A DNA stretch of 64,000 bases. Source: Rhodoblastus sp963713695 (GTDB lineage: Bacteria > Pseudomonadota > Alphaproteobacteria > Rhizobiales > Beijerinckiaceae). The translations under genes and the position numbers were made by a program. Numbering within the stretch: position 1 is the stretch's first letter; each line of letters begins with the position of its first letter. Under the pieces are notes generated by a model. The model worked only from the letters and a program-made list of their open reading frames with translations, did not search any database and was not told where the DNA came from. Location: contig CAVQMU010000009.1 in NCBI GenBank assembly GCA_963713695.1, positions 124,001 through 188,000 of the forward strand, written 5' to 3'. Of this stretch, positions 41,471 to 50,553 are shown piece by piece.

Positions 41471-42655
41471 CTAGCTCCGGCGCAGCTTCATCGCGGCGGC
41501 GTGAAGGCGGGGGTTTCGCTTGATCGCCGTCTTGGCCGCCGCCGCTGCAAGGAAGAACGGCCGCGCCAGAAAACCGGGTCCGGTTACGGCGATATACGCC
41601 TCCACCATGGTTTCGATCTCGTCGCAAAAGGTCGTCTTGTAGCGCGCATCGCCCACGCCGAGGTCGAAGGCGCGCAGTTTCCGGGCGCAACAGTCGCGCA
41701 ACACATGCGCCAGCAGGATGTCGCCGGGGCTCGATTTGGCGATTTCCGGATCGGCGTCGAAGGAATTGAACATGCCCTGCAGACGCCCGGCATTGAGGCC
41801 CGCCGCAAACGTGGCGACGATCCGATCGTCGAGCGCCAAGGCATGGAGTTCCGCGCTCGACGGCGCGCCAGTAACGTCCGCCGCTGTCAGGGCCTCGTAG
41901 AAGCCGCGTGTGGCCTGCAAATTCGTCTCATAGGCTGGATTGTCATAGCGCCGGCGCTTCTGCTCAAAAAACGCGTCGAGGATCAGTTTCACCTCGCCGC
42001 TTTTCGTCGCCCGGAAATAGCGCAGCGCGCCCATGCCTGCGAGGCGCTTCTCTTTTTTGCGTAGTTTTTTCCTCGTGTCCGAAGACAACCGCGCTGCGAG
42101 CCAGGCCTCGCCGTCATCGCCGAGTTCCGTCGCAAAGGCGTGGCTGGCTGCTTCCTGATGCGGCAGCAAAGCCAGCGAATTCTCGCCCCGCCAGCGCAGC
42201 GGCAGGCTGAGCAGACGATAGAGATGCGGCCCATCCTCAAATTTTCGGGCGGCCTCTGTGAGCAGCAGCCGCAAGTCGCTGGCGGAAAACGCGCAATTGG
42301 GTCGGAACAGGCCCAGATTGTAATTCGAATGCTTGCCGCCGAGAAATTGCGCGATGCGCAGCGGCCCGAAAGGGACCAATCCGAGCGGCAGCAGCGCGAG
42401 CGGCGCGCCGCCCGCATCGCGCGCGACGATGAAGAAGGGCGAGATTTTCTTTCCGTCGCCAAAGTTCCTGTCGCCGAAATGATCGAGCCAGGTCAGCAGG
42501 AATTTTTCGGTCTGGTAGAAGGAAGCGCAAGTTTCCGGCGAAAGCGCGCGCCAGTCGGCGAGCGCGGCGCGTGGATCGCGAAAGACCTCGACCGATGCGA
42601 AAGCCGTCCGGGCAACGCCAAAAGTCCCGCTTTTCGGCGGCGCGGCGGCGGTCAT
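41471..42655 (-). CDS. CelD/BcsL-type GNAT acetyltransferase
   Basis: 394 residues. It has the FemAB/CelD-like double GNAT fold: FYQTEKFLLTWLDHF early on, a basic stretch SSDTRKKLRKKEKRLAGMG near the middle and FFEQKRRRYDNP, then LGVGDARYKTTFCDEIETMVEAY near the C-terminus, a hallmark of this family. Members are linked to exopolysaccharide or cellulose modification. It lies divergent to the polysaccharide deacetylase gene at 42755 (99 bases apart), so both probably act on an envelope polysaccharide and may share a control region. Confidence 0.75.
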   Translation of the reverse strand: MTAAAPPKSGTFGVARTAFASVEVFRDPRAALADWRALSPETCASFYQTEKFLLTWLDHFGDRNFGDGKKISPFFIVARDAGGAPLALLPLGLVPFGPLRIAQFLGGKHSNYNLGLFRPNCAFSASDLRLLLTEAARKFEDGPHLYRLLSLPLRWRGENSLALLPHQEAASHAFATELGDDGEAWLAARLSSDTRKKLRKKEKRLAGMGALRYFRATKSGEVKLILDAFFEQKRRRYDNPAYETNLQATRGFYEALTAADVTGAPSSAELHALALDDRIVATFAAGLNAGRLQGMFNSFDADPEIAKSSPGDILLAHVLRDCCARKLRAFDLGVGDARYKTTFCDEIETMVEAYIAVTGPGFLARPFFLAAAAAKTAIKRNPRLHAAAMKLRRS

Positions 42656-42754
42656 GATTTCTTCCGATCGGCGAACATGGTTTTTTCTATCAATAAAAGG
42701 TCAATGCATACTTGCTAAGTTCGGGTTTCGTTTCTTCTCAGGAGCCGCGCCCGT

Positions 42755-43804
42755 ATGCGCTTGAAACAAAATCTGATCTCGGCCGGGTTTGGCCTTTTCC
42801 GCGCCACGGGAATGCATCGGCTCGCAGGCGGGTTTTTTCGCGGGCGCGGGGTGATCCTGACTTTCCACCGCATACGCCCCGCCAGCAGCGCGGCCTTCGC
42901 GCCTAACGCCCTGCTCGAAATCACCCCGGAATTTCTTGACCGCGTGCTGACCCTCTTGCGGGAAAACGGGCTCGAGATCGTCACGCTGGACGAGGCGGCC
43001 CGGCGACTCGAGATGGGGGATGGAGCGCCTTTCGCCGCCTTGACGTTTGACGACGGTTTTCGCGATGTCGCCAAGCACGGCCTGCCCGTGCTCGAGCGGC
43101 ACGAAGCGCCCTTCACCTTCTATATCGCGCCCGAGGTCGCCGATCATACGGCGCGCCTTTGGTGGGTGGAGCTTGAGGAAGCGATCCGCCGGCTCGATGC
43201 GATCGAGCTTGATATCGAGGGATTGCGCCTGTCGCTGCCAGCGAAAAGCGATGCGGAAAAAAGCGCCGCCTTCGAGCGCGTCTATTGGCTGCTGCGCGAA
43301 GGCAATGAGGCCCGCCTGCTCGACGGCGTCGCCGCATTGCGCGACCGCGCCGGCGTCGACCCGCAGGCGCTGGTCGCCTCGCTCTGCCTCGACTGGCGAG
43401 AATTGAGGGCGCTCGCCACGCATCGGCTCGTGACATTCGGCGCCCATTCGATGACCCATCCGCGCCTCGCCTTGCTGTCCGACGAAGCGGCGCGAGCCGA
43501 GATCATCGAAAGCCGCTTCCGCCTGGAGCGCGAATTTTACGCACCCTGCCGGCATTTCGCCTACCCTTACGGCGACCCGGCCTCGGCCGGCCCGCGCGAA
43601 TTCACGCTTGCGAAAGGCGCTGGATTCGCCACCGCCGTGACGACGCGGCCCGGCATGATCTTTGCCGAACATGCCGATCATATGATGGCGCTGCCACGCC
43701 TGTCGGTGAACGGCCTCTGGCAGAATGATGATTATTTCGAAGCGCTTTTGTCGGGCGCGCCCTTCGCCCTGTGGAATCGCGGCCGAAAACTCAACGTGGG
43801 TTAA
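42755..43804 (+). CDS. Polysaccharide deacetylase (NodB-like)
   Basis: 349 residues. NodB features: ILTFHRIRP, the metal-binding motif LTFDDGFRD near residue 95, TFYIAPE, and FAYPYGDPASAGPREF further on (the NodB motif with Tyr-Pro-Tyr-Gly). It removes acetyl groups from N-acetylhexosamines of an envelope or capsular polysaccharide. GGAG lies before the ATG. There is no obvious cleaved signal peptide, so the enzyme may be cytoplasmic or anchored. It ends 4 bases into the convergent DUF2842 gene. Confidence 0.85.
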   Translation: MRLKQNLISAGFGLFRATGMHRLAGGFFRGRGVILTFHRIRPASSAAFAPNALLEITPEFLDRVLTLLRENGLEIVTLDEAARRLEMGDGAPFAALTFDDGFRDVAKHGLPVLERHEAPFTFYIAPEVADHTARLWWVELEEAIRRLDAIELDIEGLRLSLPAKSDAEKSAAFERVYWLLREGNEARLLDGVAALRDRAGVDPQALVASLCLDWRELRALATHRLVTFGAHSMTHPRLALLSDEAARAEIIESRFRLEREFYAPCRHFAYPYGDPASAGPREFTLAKGAGFATAVTTRPGMIFAEHADHMMALPRLSVNGLWQNDDYFEALLSGAPFALWNRGRKLNVG

Positions 43805-44010
43805 TCGTCTCGTTTTTCCATCCAGCGAACGAGCGGGATTAGCGGAATGGCCCAGCCCATTCCGAGCAATGCGAAAATGATCGTGCGGAAAAATCCGGAC
43901 TCGACCCGAAGCGCGGTTCTTTGCGCCAGCACCATGGCTGCGAGGGCATAGACGACGACGAACAGGACCATGAAAATGGCCCCGACCAGTTTGCGGCTGC
44001 GATTGCGCAT
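43801..44010 (-). CDS. DUF2842 membrane protein
   Basis: 69 residues with two membrane segments: LVGAIFMVLFVVVYALAAMV and IIFALLGMGWAIPLIPLVRW. The pattern matches the short alphaproteobacterial DUF2842 family. Function unknown. It is convergent with the deacetylase gene. Confidence 0.75.
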   Translation of the reverse strand: MRNRSRKLVGAIFMVLFVVVYALAAMVLAQRTALRVESGFFRTIIFALLGMGWAIPLIPLVRWMEKRDD

Positions 44011-44110
44011 GAAATCCCCTCTTCCTGGCGTTCATATCAAGTTCATGACCGATGGGGCAAATAAGGCGTGACGCGCTGGTTGAGCGCGCCGTTTTCAGGG
44101 AAAGACTTCC

Positions 44111-44662
44111 ATGCGTTTTTCAAAGATTTCCGCCCTCGTCTTCGCCTGCGGCGTCAGCGCGTTGGCTTTTTCGCCGGCCCGCGCCGAGCCGGAGCAGGAC
44201 AAGGGGCACGAATCCCGCTTCGAGCGCATGTGCGCCGATCAGGGCAAGGACGACGCCAGGAAGGCAAAATTCGCCGAATGGCAAGCGAAGCGGGCCGACC
44301 GGATCGCGGAGCGCCTGAAGCTGACCGATGCACAGAAGACGGCGTTCAAGGATCTCCAGGACGCCCGCGCAAAGCAGCACGCGGACGCCAAGGCCGCGCT
44401 TTGCGCCAACAAGCCGGACCTTTCGACCTTTGAAAAGAAGATCGAATTCCGCGAGTCCATGATGCAGCGCCGCCTCGACGCGCTCAAGGAGATGGCGCCG
44501 AAGATCATTGCTTTCCGCAATACGCTCGACGACAAGCAGAAGGAAGACTTCGACCATATCGCCAAGCGCATGATGGGCGACGGGGAACATCGCGGCGGCT
44601 GGGGCCATCACGGCGGCGACGAAGGCGAACACGGCGGATGGCGCCACCATCACGACGACTGA
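44111..44662 (+). CDS. Spy/CpxP-like LTXXQ periplasmic protein
   Basis: 183 residues. Signal peptide 1-25 (LVFACGVSALAFSPARA). The mature protein is helical with LTXXQ-type motifs: ERLKLTDAQKTAFKDLQ and NTLDDKQKEDF. The last 30 residues are Gly/His-rich (repeated HGGDEGEHGGWRHHH-like units), suggesting metal binding. Spy-like proteins act as ATP-independent chaperones or envelope-stress sensors; the His tail hints at metal homeostasis. Confidence 0.8.
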   Translation: MRFSKISALVFACGVSALAFSPARAEPEQDKGHESRFERMCADQGKDDARKAKFAEWQAKRADRIAERLKLTDAQKTAFKDLQDARAKQHADAKAALCANKPDLSTFEKKIEFRESMMQRRLDALKEMAPKIIAFRNTLDDKQKEDFDHIAKRMMGDGEHRGGWGHHGGDEGEHGGWRHHHDD

Positions 44663-44771
44663 CGTTTTCGCGCATTGCTGACCTGGAAAACCGCACGGGC
44701 GCCGCCCTTGCGGTTTTTCTTTGCGCGGGGCCCGTTCCGGCCTAAAACGTGTCGTGAACACGGGAAGCTTC

Positions 44772-45882
44772 ATGCCGCACAAGACATTGAACAAGGACGA
44801 CAAGACGAAGGACGAATTCCGTGCAATTCGTATCTGGCTGTGGCTTGTCGCGGCAGGGATTTTCGCCATGGTGGTGGTCGGCGGCGCGACGCGGCTGACC
44901 GAATCGGGCCTGTCGATCACCGAGTGGAAGCCGGTGACGGGAATCCTTCCGCCCCTCAACGACGCCGACTGGCGCGACGCCTTCGAGAAATACAAGCAGA
45001 TCCCGCAATATCACGAGATGTTCCCGAACATGGACCTCGGGCGTTTCCAGACCATTTTCGCCTGGGAGTGGAGCCACCGGCTGCTCGGCCGTCTCATCAG
45101 GACTCGTCTTCGCCCTGCCCTTCCTGTGGTTCCTGTTCAAGGGAAAGATCGTCGGCGGCCTGCGCTGGCGACTCGCCGGCATTTTCGCGCTGGGCGCCCT
45201 GCAAGGCGTCGTCGGCTGGTGGATGGTCTCGTCGGGACTGATCCACCGGGTCGAGGTGGCGCAGGAACGGCTGGCGATCCATCTTCTGCTGGCGTCTTTC
45301 ACCTTCGCCGCAGTGCTGTGGACGGCCGAAAGCCTGCGGCCCAACTTCCGCGACCCCGTGGGGCGCGACGCCTCGACCTTTCGCACCGAAGCGGGCGCCT
45401 TGCTCGCGCTGGCCTTCGTGCAAATCGGCCTCGGCGGCCTTGTCGCCGGGTTGCGCGCCGGCCTTGTCTACAATACCTGGCCCTGGATGGATGGCCGCTT
45501 CATTCCGCCAACCGACCACCTGTTCAGCCTCTCGCCCTGGTATGCCAATCTCGTCGACAACATCACGACGACGCAGTTCGAGCATCGCATGACGGCCTAT
45601 CTGTTGCTGGCGCTCGCCTTGTTTCACGCCCTGCACATATCGCGCGAACATCTGGCGCGGCGCGCGGTGCGGCGGGCGGCTCTGCTGGCTGCGCTGGTGC
45701 TGGTCCAGGCGGGGCTGGGCGTGACGACGCTGCTCCTGGTCGTTCCGCTCTGGGCCGCCCTGCTGCACCAGGCCTTCGCCATGCTCGTGCTGGCGATGGC
45801 GACGATCCATCGCCGCAAGCTGGGCCCGAACTGCGCCGACGCCGGCGCGCCTATTGCCCGCCCCGTGCGTCAGGTGGCGTAA
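44772..45882 (+). pseudogene. ctaA: Heme A synthase (CtaA/COX15), one-base frameshift as read
   Basis: Two frames give a 369-residue COX15-type heme A synthase, the normal length. The first 109 codons include WLWLVAAGIFAMVVVGGATRLTESGLSITEWKPVTG (in parts), the family signature, and FAWEWSHRLLGRLI with the first heme-ligand His. At CATCAGGAC the A at 45099 is extra; without it the sequence reads RLIGLVFALPFLWFLF. The second frame holds the remaining membrane helices and His sites (RVEVAQERLAIHLLL; FEHRMTAYLL; LLHQAFAML). The enzyme oxidises heme O to heme A for cytochrome aa3 oxidase. A break in such a conserved gene is more likely a sequence error than a true loss. Confidence 0.85.
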
Positions 45883-46188
45883 GGGCGGTCTTGCATCTCC
45901 GCTTCGCTGGCCTGAAACGATCGGCGGCGCGCTGAGGATTAAAACTAAAACGCCAACGCTTGCCGCTGATTACGTTGAGGCGCATATAATTTGCGAGTCG
46001 CTTTCGCTTGGCGTGCGCAAGTATGACAAAATTGCTGCTATGCAAAACCTCTTCAAAAAGCTGTTATTTGACAGCAATCGAAACTCTATGTTTATTTATA
46101 CGAGCCGCAATATTTATGATTTGCTGGCCGCAGTCAGCCGTCGCGCCGCGACGCGCGTCTTGGTGAGAAATCAGGGAGGTTCGCAACC
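45883..46188. other. Gene-free stretch before the Hint-domain gene
   Basis: 306 AT-richer bases with no supported gene. It includes a promoter-like TTGACA/TTTATT pair at 46068-46096. Confidence 0.5.
46068..46096 (+). promoter_or_regulatory. Sigma-70-like promoter candidate for the Hint gene
   Basis: TTGACA at 46068-46073 and TTTATT at 46091-46096 with 17 bases between, in AT-rich sequence about 95 bases before the GTG start. Confidence 0.4.
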
Positions 46189-47946
46189 GTGAGCACGGAC
46201 ACGATTGGCGCCGGCACTGAAACCATCACCAATACCGGCACGGTGGAGACCTACACCGTCGAGGTCTCGGGGATATACGACATCACGGCCGACGGCGCGG
46301 AGGGCGGCCCAGGCTACGACGGATCCGGCAACACCACGCCAGGCGGCTTCGGCGCGGCGGTGGGCGGCGACATTTATCTGCAAGCTGGCGACCAGCTGGA
46401 GATCATTGTCGGCCAGCAAGGCGGGTCCGGCGCGCCGGGTCACGGGGCCGGCGGCGGCGGCGGCGGCTCCTTCGTGATCGAGACCAACAACGGCTCGACG
46501 TCGGTCAATATCGACGAGGTCATCGCCGGCGGTGGTGGCGGCGGTGGATATCTCGACGTCGGCGCAACATCCTCGGGCGGCGCCGGCCAGTCGAAGGCGA
46601 CGGGCGGAAACGGCGGCACGCACCAATCCGCTTACCCGGGCGGCGCCGGGGGCGTCGGCCCCGCAGCCGGCGACGCCGGTTATTTGTCGGTGGGAGCCGG
46701 GAATCCGAACTTCATCAGCGGCGGCGGCGGCGGCGGATTCAGCGGCGGCGCGGGCGGCGGCGAGACATCAGGTCATGCGGAAAACGGCATTTCGCCAGGG
46801 ACCGGCCTATTCAAGGGCGGCGCCGCCGGTAGCGGCGGCGGTCATACCGGCGGCGTCGGCGGCTTCGGCGGCGGCGGCGGCGGCGGCACCTCCGGCGGCG
46901 GCGGCGGCGGTGGCTATGGCGGCGGCGGCGGCGGCGGCACAACCGCCGGCGCCGGCGGCGGCGGTGGCAGTTTCGTCACGAGCGCGGCAAAGGATGGCAC
47001 TGTCGTCAAGACCGCTGGGGGAGCGACGTCCGGCGGCAATGGCTCGGTGACTTTCACCTATGTCGCCCCATGCTACTGCGTGGGAACGCTGATCGAGAGC
47101 GAACGCGGCCCGATCGCGGTGGAAGAGCTCGCCATCGGTGATTGTGTGAAAACACTCGGCGGCGCGGCGCGGCCGATCAAATGGATCGGCACAAGGTCAT
47201 ATGACGGGCGCTTCATCGTCGGCAATCGCGACGTGCTGCCGGTCTGCGTCCACGCCGGCGCGCTCGCCGATGGCGTTCCCGCCCGCGATCTCTGGATATC
47301 CCCGCATCACGCGCTTTACCTCGAAGGCGTGCTGATCGAGGCGAAGGACCTCGTCAACGGTGTTTCCATTACACAGGCCAAAAAAGTCGAGCGCGTCGAT
47401 TACTTTCACATCGAACTCGAAAGCCATGACGTGATCTTCGCGGAAGGCGCGCCGGCCGAAAGTTTCATCGACAACGACAGCCGCATCATGTTCCACAACG
47501 CCTCGGAGTTTTTCGTGCTCTATCCGGAAACTTCTCTGGTCGAAAAACGGCCTCCCCTACGCTTCGCAGCAAGACGCGACGAAGGCTTCGAGATCGAGGC
47601 GGCCCGCAATGACATCGCGGCGCGCGCCGGGATCGCGCGGCAAAGTTCCGAGCCTGGCGCGCTTCGCGGCTGGGTCGAGGACATGTCCTCTGACACGTTG
47701 CGGGGCTGGGCGAGGGATGACGGCGCCGCGCCGGTCTGCCTGCACGTACTCGCCGATGGCTGCGTCATAGGCCGCGTCATGGCCAATCGCTACCGCGCCG
47801 ATCTCGAACAGGCCGGGATTGGCGAAGGACGCCACGCCTTCCAGTTCGACGCGCCCAAGGGAGTCGATTTCACTCGGACGACCATTGAGTTGCGCCGCGC
47901 CTCGGACGGCGCTTCCCTCGCCGGCCCTGCGCGTCAGGTCGCCTGA
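46189..47946 (+). CDS. Glycine-rich protein with Hint (hedgehog/intein-type) domain
   Basis: 585 residues. Residues 1-290 are extremely Gly-rich, with runs of 5-7 Gly (GGGGGGGSFVIE, GGFGGGGGGG and others), and probably form a beta or glycine-sheet fold. Residues 292-430 are a Hint_2-type domain: YVAPCYCVGTLIESERGPI starts it with the nucleophile-type Cys, then VEELAIGDCVKTLGG, WISPHHALYLEGVLIEAKDL and a DYFHIELESHDVIFAEGAPAE-type end (given in parts). The C-terminal 120 residues look beta-rich. Alphaproteobacterial Hint_2 proteins are often secreted. The GTG start has GGGAGG 9 bases upstream and there is no classical signal peptide, so type I export is a possibility. Confidence 0.75.
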   Translation: MSTDTIGAGTETITNTGTVETYTVEVSGIYDITADGAEGGPGYDGSGNTTPGGFGAAVGGDIYLQAGDQLEIIVGQQGGSGAPGHGAGGGGGGSFVIETNNGSTSVNIDEVIAGGGGGGGYLDVGATSSGGAGQSKATGGNGGTHQSAYPGGAGGVGPAAGDAGYLSVGAGNPNFISGGGGGGFSGGAGGGETSGHAENGISPGTGLFKGGAAGSGGGHTGGVGGFGGGGGGGTSGGGGGGGYGGGGGGGTTAGAGGGGGSFVTSAAKDGTVVKTAGGATSGGNGSVTFTYVAPCYCVGTLIESERGPIAVEELAIGDCVKTLGGAARPIKWIGTRSYDGRFIVGNRDVLPVCVHAGALADGVPARDLWISPHHALYLEGVLIEAKDLVNGVSITQAKKVERVDYFHIELESHDVIFAEGAPAESFIDNDSRIMFHNASEFFVLYPETSLVEKRPPLRFAARRDEGFEIEAARNDIAARAGIARQSSEPGALRGWVEDMSSDTLRGWARDDGAAPVCLHVLADGCVIGRVMANRYRADLEQAGIGEGRHAFQFDAPKGVDFTRTTIELRRASDGASLAGPARQVA

Positions 47947-47957
47947 TCAGGCGACCT
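47936..47957. terminator. 22-bp perfect palindrome joining two convergent stops
   Basis: Eleven bases AGGTCGCCTGA are followed at once by their reverse complement, centred between 47946 and 47947. The two convergent genes end on the arms: the plus-strand TGA is at 47944-47946 and the minus-strand TGA at 47949-47947. It may act as a bidirectional terminator although no T run follows. Confidence 0.55.
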
Positions 47958-50307
47958 TGTCGTCGCACCGGAAAAGGTCTACTGCCGGTTTGGCATCGGT
48001 CCAGTTGCGCGCCGGGCCAATTTCCTTGAGCAGCAGCAGGCCGATTTCCTCGGCCGTTGTCGGGCGGCTGAACAGATAGCCCTGGGCGCAATGGACGCCC
48101 AGATCGCGCAAGGCGGCGAGTTGATCCCTGGTTTCGACGCCTTCAACGACGATCGACATCTGCAAGTCCTTGCCGATGGCGTTCACCGCCTTGATGATCG
48201 ACGCGCCCTTGGAAGCCTTGGCCGCGTCGATGTCACGGACGAAACTCTGGTCGACCTTGACCTTGTCGAATTCGAAATCGTTGAGATAGCTCAGGGAGGA
48301 ATAGCCGGTGCCGAAATCGTCGAGCGCGATATGGATGCCGAGCCTGTGCAAGGCGTTGAGCTTCGACAGCACGGTCTCGAGATTGCCGATCAGGATCGAC
48401 TCGGTGATTTCGAGTTCGAGCCGCTCCGGCGGCAGCGCGCTTTCCCGCAAGGCCGTCGTCACGGTTTCTATCAAGTCGCCGCGATCGAACTGGATTGCCG
48501 AGAGATTGACGGCCACCCTGATATGAGCAGGCCAGGCGAGCGCGTCCCGGCAGGCGCGCTTGAGGACAAAGGCGCCGATCTCGACGATGACGCCGGTCTC
48601 CTCGGCGATGGGAATGAAATCGGCGGGCGAAATGGAGCCGATCTGCGGGCTGTTCCAGCGCACCAGCGCCTCGATGGTCGTGGCGTTGTTGGTGTTGAGG
48701 TCGATGATCGGCTGGTAGGCGACGCTCAGTTCGTCCTTGGCGAGCGCATCGCGCAGGGCTTCGCCGAGTTGCCGGCGCCGGCGCACGGCGTGGGCCATGT
48801 CCTCGACGAAGAATTTCACTGCCCCTCGGCCAGAAGCCTTTGCGTCGTAAAGCGCCATGTCCGCGGCCTTCAGCAGCGCCTCGACGTCCGGCTCCTCCGC
48901 GTCCCCAGGGAAAATGGCGACGCCGGCGCTGGCTCCGATCCGCACCATTTCGGATTCGATTTCGTAGGGCTGGCTAAGCGCGCGCACGACGCTCGCGCCG
49001 ATCTTGCCGATCTGCGACCGGTCGGAGGAATCGAGCAGGACCATGAATTCGTCGCCGCCAAGTCGTGCGACAAACCCCTTGGCGCCGACAACCGAACGCA
49101 TGCGGTCGGCGACCAGGCGCAAGAGCTGGTCGCCGACATGATGGCCGTAGCTGTCGTTGACCTCCTTGAAACGGTCGAGATCGACCGACATCAGGCCGAA
49201 AGCGTCATCGGCGCCGCATTCGCAGATGGTGGCGCTCAGCGTCTCCGTGAAATAGGCGCGATTGGGCAGGCCCGTCACCGCGTCGTAGCGCGCCATGCGC
49301 CTGACGCTTTCTTCGGCGGCGCGACGCGCGGTGACGTCGGCGACCGTCACCACAAAGCCTTCCGGCATGGGTTCGTAAGAGAAGGTGACGATCCGCCCGT
49401 CGTTCAGCCGCACGTCGTCGGTCGTGCCGAGCTTGCCGGAGAAAAAGGTGGTCATCTCCACCTCGGCGTCCGACCCGTCGATCAGTGGCGCAATCGCCTG
49501 TTTAATCAGTGTATCGATCGGCAGCCCGACCGGATTCTCCAAAGCGAACATCGCCACGAATTGCGTGTTGGCGACGCTGATCAGGCCGTCATTGTCGATC
49601 ATCACCAGGCCGCGCGCCATATTATTGAGGGCCGTGTCGAATTTCGTCGCCGCATCGGCGGCGTCGCGGTGGGCCATCAGCATGGAAACGAGCGTTCCAT
49701 GCAGCGTGCGGGTGACGTCGCGCATGCTGCGGATCGCGAACAGCGACATCAACGCGACAAAATAGCCGCCCTTGCCACCGGACCAGAGCATGGCCGCCGT
49801 GAAGGGCAGCACGACGAGGACGGTTTGGACCAGAACGACGCACGGGCTTCCGCAGCAGCGACCGCTGCCGTTGACGACAAACACCGTGCCGGCGGCAACG
49901 ATGATCAGCCGCATATTGGCTTCGACCGGCTCCGTCATGGCGAACCAGAGCAGCAAGCCCATAGTCATCGAGAAGAAACTCGAAACGATGAGATAACGCC
50001 ATTCCGCGCGTTCAATGTCGCGGCCAGTCGTCAGCTTGAGCCCAGGCTTTTCACAATTCGCGCGCGGATAGGTGAAATCGACGGCAATGCGCAATGTGCA
50101 GGCGACGGCGAAAATGGCGGCGGCGAATTCCATGTGCGGCGTCGGCGGCGCCCACAAGATGAACAGCGACAGCAATAGATGGGCGGCGACGCCGACGACA
50201 TTGGCGCCTGCGCCCTTGAACAGGTTTTGAATCAGCGCCCGGTAGATGTCCGGCGGCAGATCGCTGTCGGGCGTGTTTCGGCTGGAAAAATAGAGAAGTG
50301 AAAACAT
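47947..50307 (-). CDS. Membrane GGDEF-EAL protein with PAS domain
   Basis: 786 residues. About five membrane segments in residues 30-200 (for example LLLSLFILWAPPT, FFSMTMGLLLWFAM), then a PAS-like region at about 220-320 (ALNNMARGLVMIDNDGLISVAN). The GGDEF domain begins at RYDAVTGLPNRAYF and has an intact LGGDEFMVLL active site. The EAL domain has IEALVRWNSP, VNLSAIQF, LEITESILI, DDFGTGYSSLSYL, VDQSFVRDI and EGVET, with all metal and catalytic residues visible. It can in principle make and break cyclic di-GMP, controlling motility, biofilm or polysaccharide. It is convergent with the Hint gene with no gap. Confidence 0.92.
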   Translation of the reverse strand: MFSLLYFSSRNTPDSDLPPDIYRALIQNLFKGAGANVVGVAAHLLLSLFILWAPPTPHMEFAAAIFAVACTLRIAVDFTYPRANCEKPGLKLTTGRDIERAEWRYLIVSSFFSMTMGLLLWFAMTEPVEANMRLIIVAAGTVFVVNGSGRCCGSPCVVLVQTVLVVLPFTAAMLWSGGKGGYFVALMSLFAIRSMRDVTRTLHGTLVSMLMAHRDAADAATKFDTALNNMARGLVMIDNDGLISVANTQFVAMFALENPVGLPIDTLIKQAIAPLIDGSDAEVEMTTFFSGKLGTTDDVRLNDGRIVTFSYEPMPEGFVVTVADVTARRAAEESVRRMARYDAVTGLPNRAYFTETLSATICECGADDAFGLMSVDLDRFKEVNDSYGHHVGDQLLRLVADRMRSVVGAKGFVARLGGDEFMVLLDSSDRSQIGKIGASVVRALSQPYEIESEMVRIGASAGVAIFPGDAEEPDVEALLKAADMALYDAKASGRGAVKFFVEDMAHAVRRRRQLGEALRDALAKDELSVAYQPIIDLNTNNATTIEALVRWNSPQIGSISPADFIPIAEETGVIVEIGAFVLKRACRDALAWPAHIRVAVNLSAIQFDRGDLIETVTTALRESALPPERLELEITESILIGNLETVLSKLNALHRLGIHIALDDFGTGYSSLSYLNDFEFDKVKVDQSFVRDIDAAKASKGASIIKAVNAIGKDLQMSIVVEGVETRDQLAALRDLGVHCAQGYLFSRPTTAEEIGLLLLKEIGPARNWTDAKPAVDLFRCDDKVA

Positions 50308-50553
50308 GCGAAGCCTGGAGCCCCTGCGCCGTCAAGGAAGGCGCAGGCAAGAGATCAGTCAGGGCGGAAAGGCTTCTGACATGAAGCGCAGGCAGTCGGA
50401 CGCCAGCATAGTCGTCCGTATCGGAGCAATTACATGGAAAAAACTATGGCGCTTTGGTGAAGAGGAGGTTTACGGAATAGAAAGCGCAGAAAATTCGAAC
50501 GAAATTGGTATCGAAACCCTTTATAAATCATTGATAAAGAGAGGGATCGCGGT

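Noticed and set aside
48091..50178. Long plus-strand open frame opposite the GGDEF-EAL gene
   Set aside because: The opposite strand has intact GGDEF and EAL motifs; this frame gives Asp/His/Arg-rich low-complexity sequence only.
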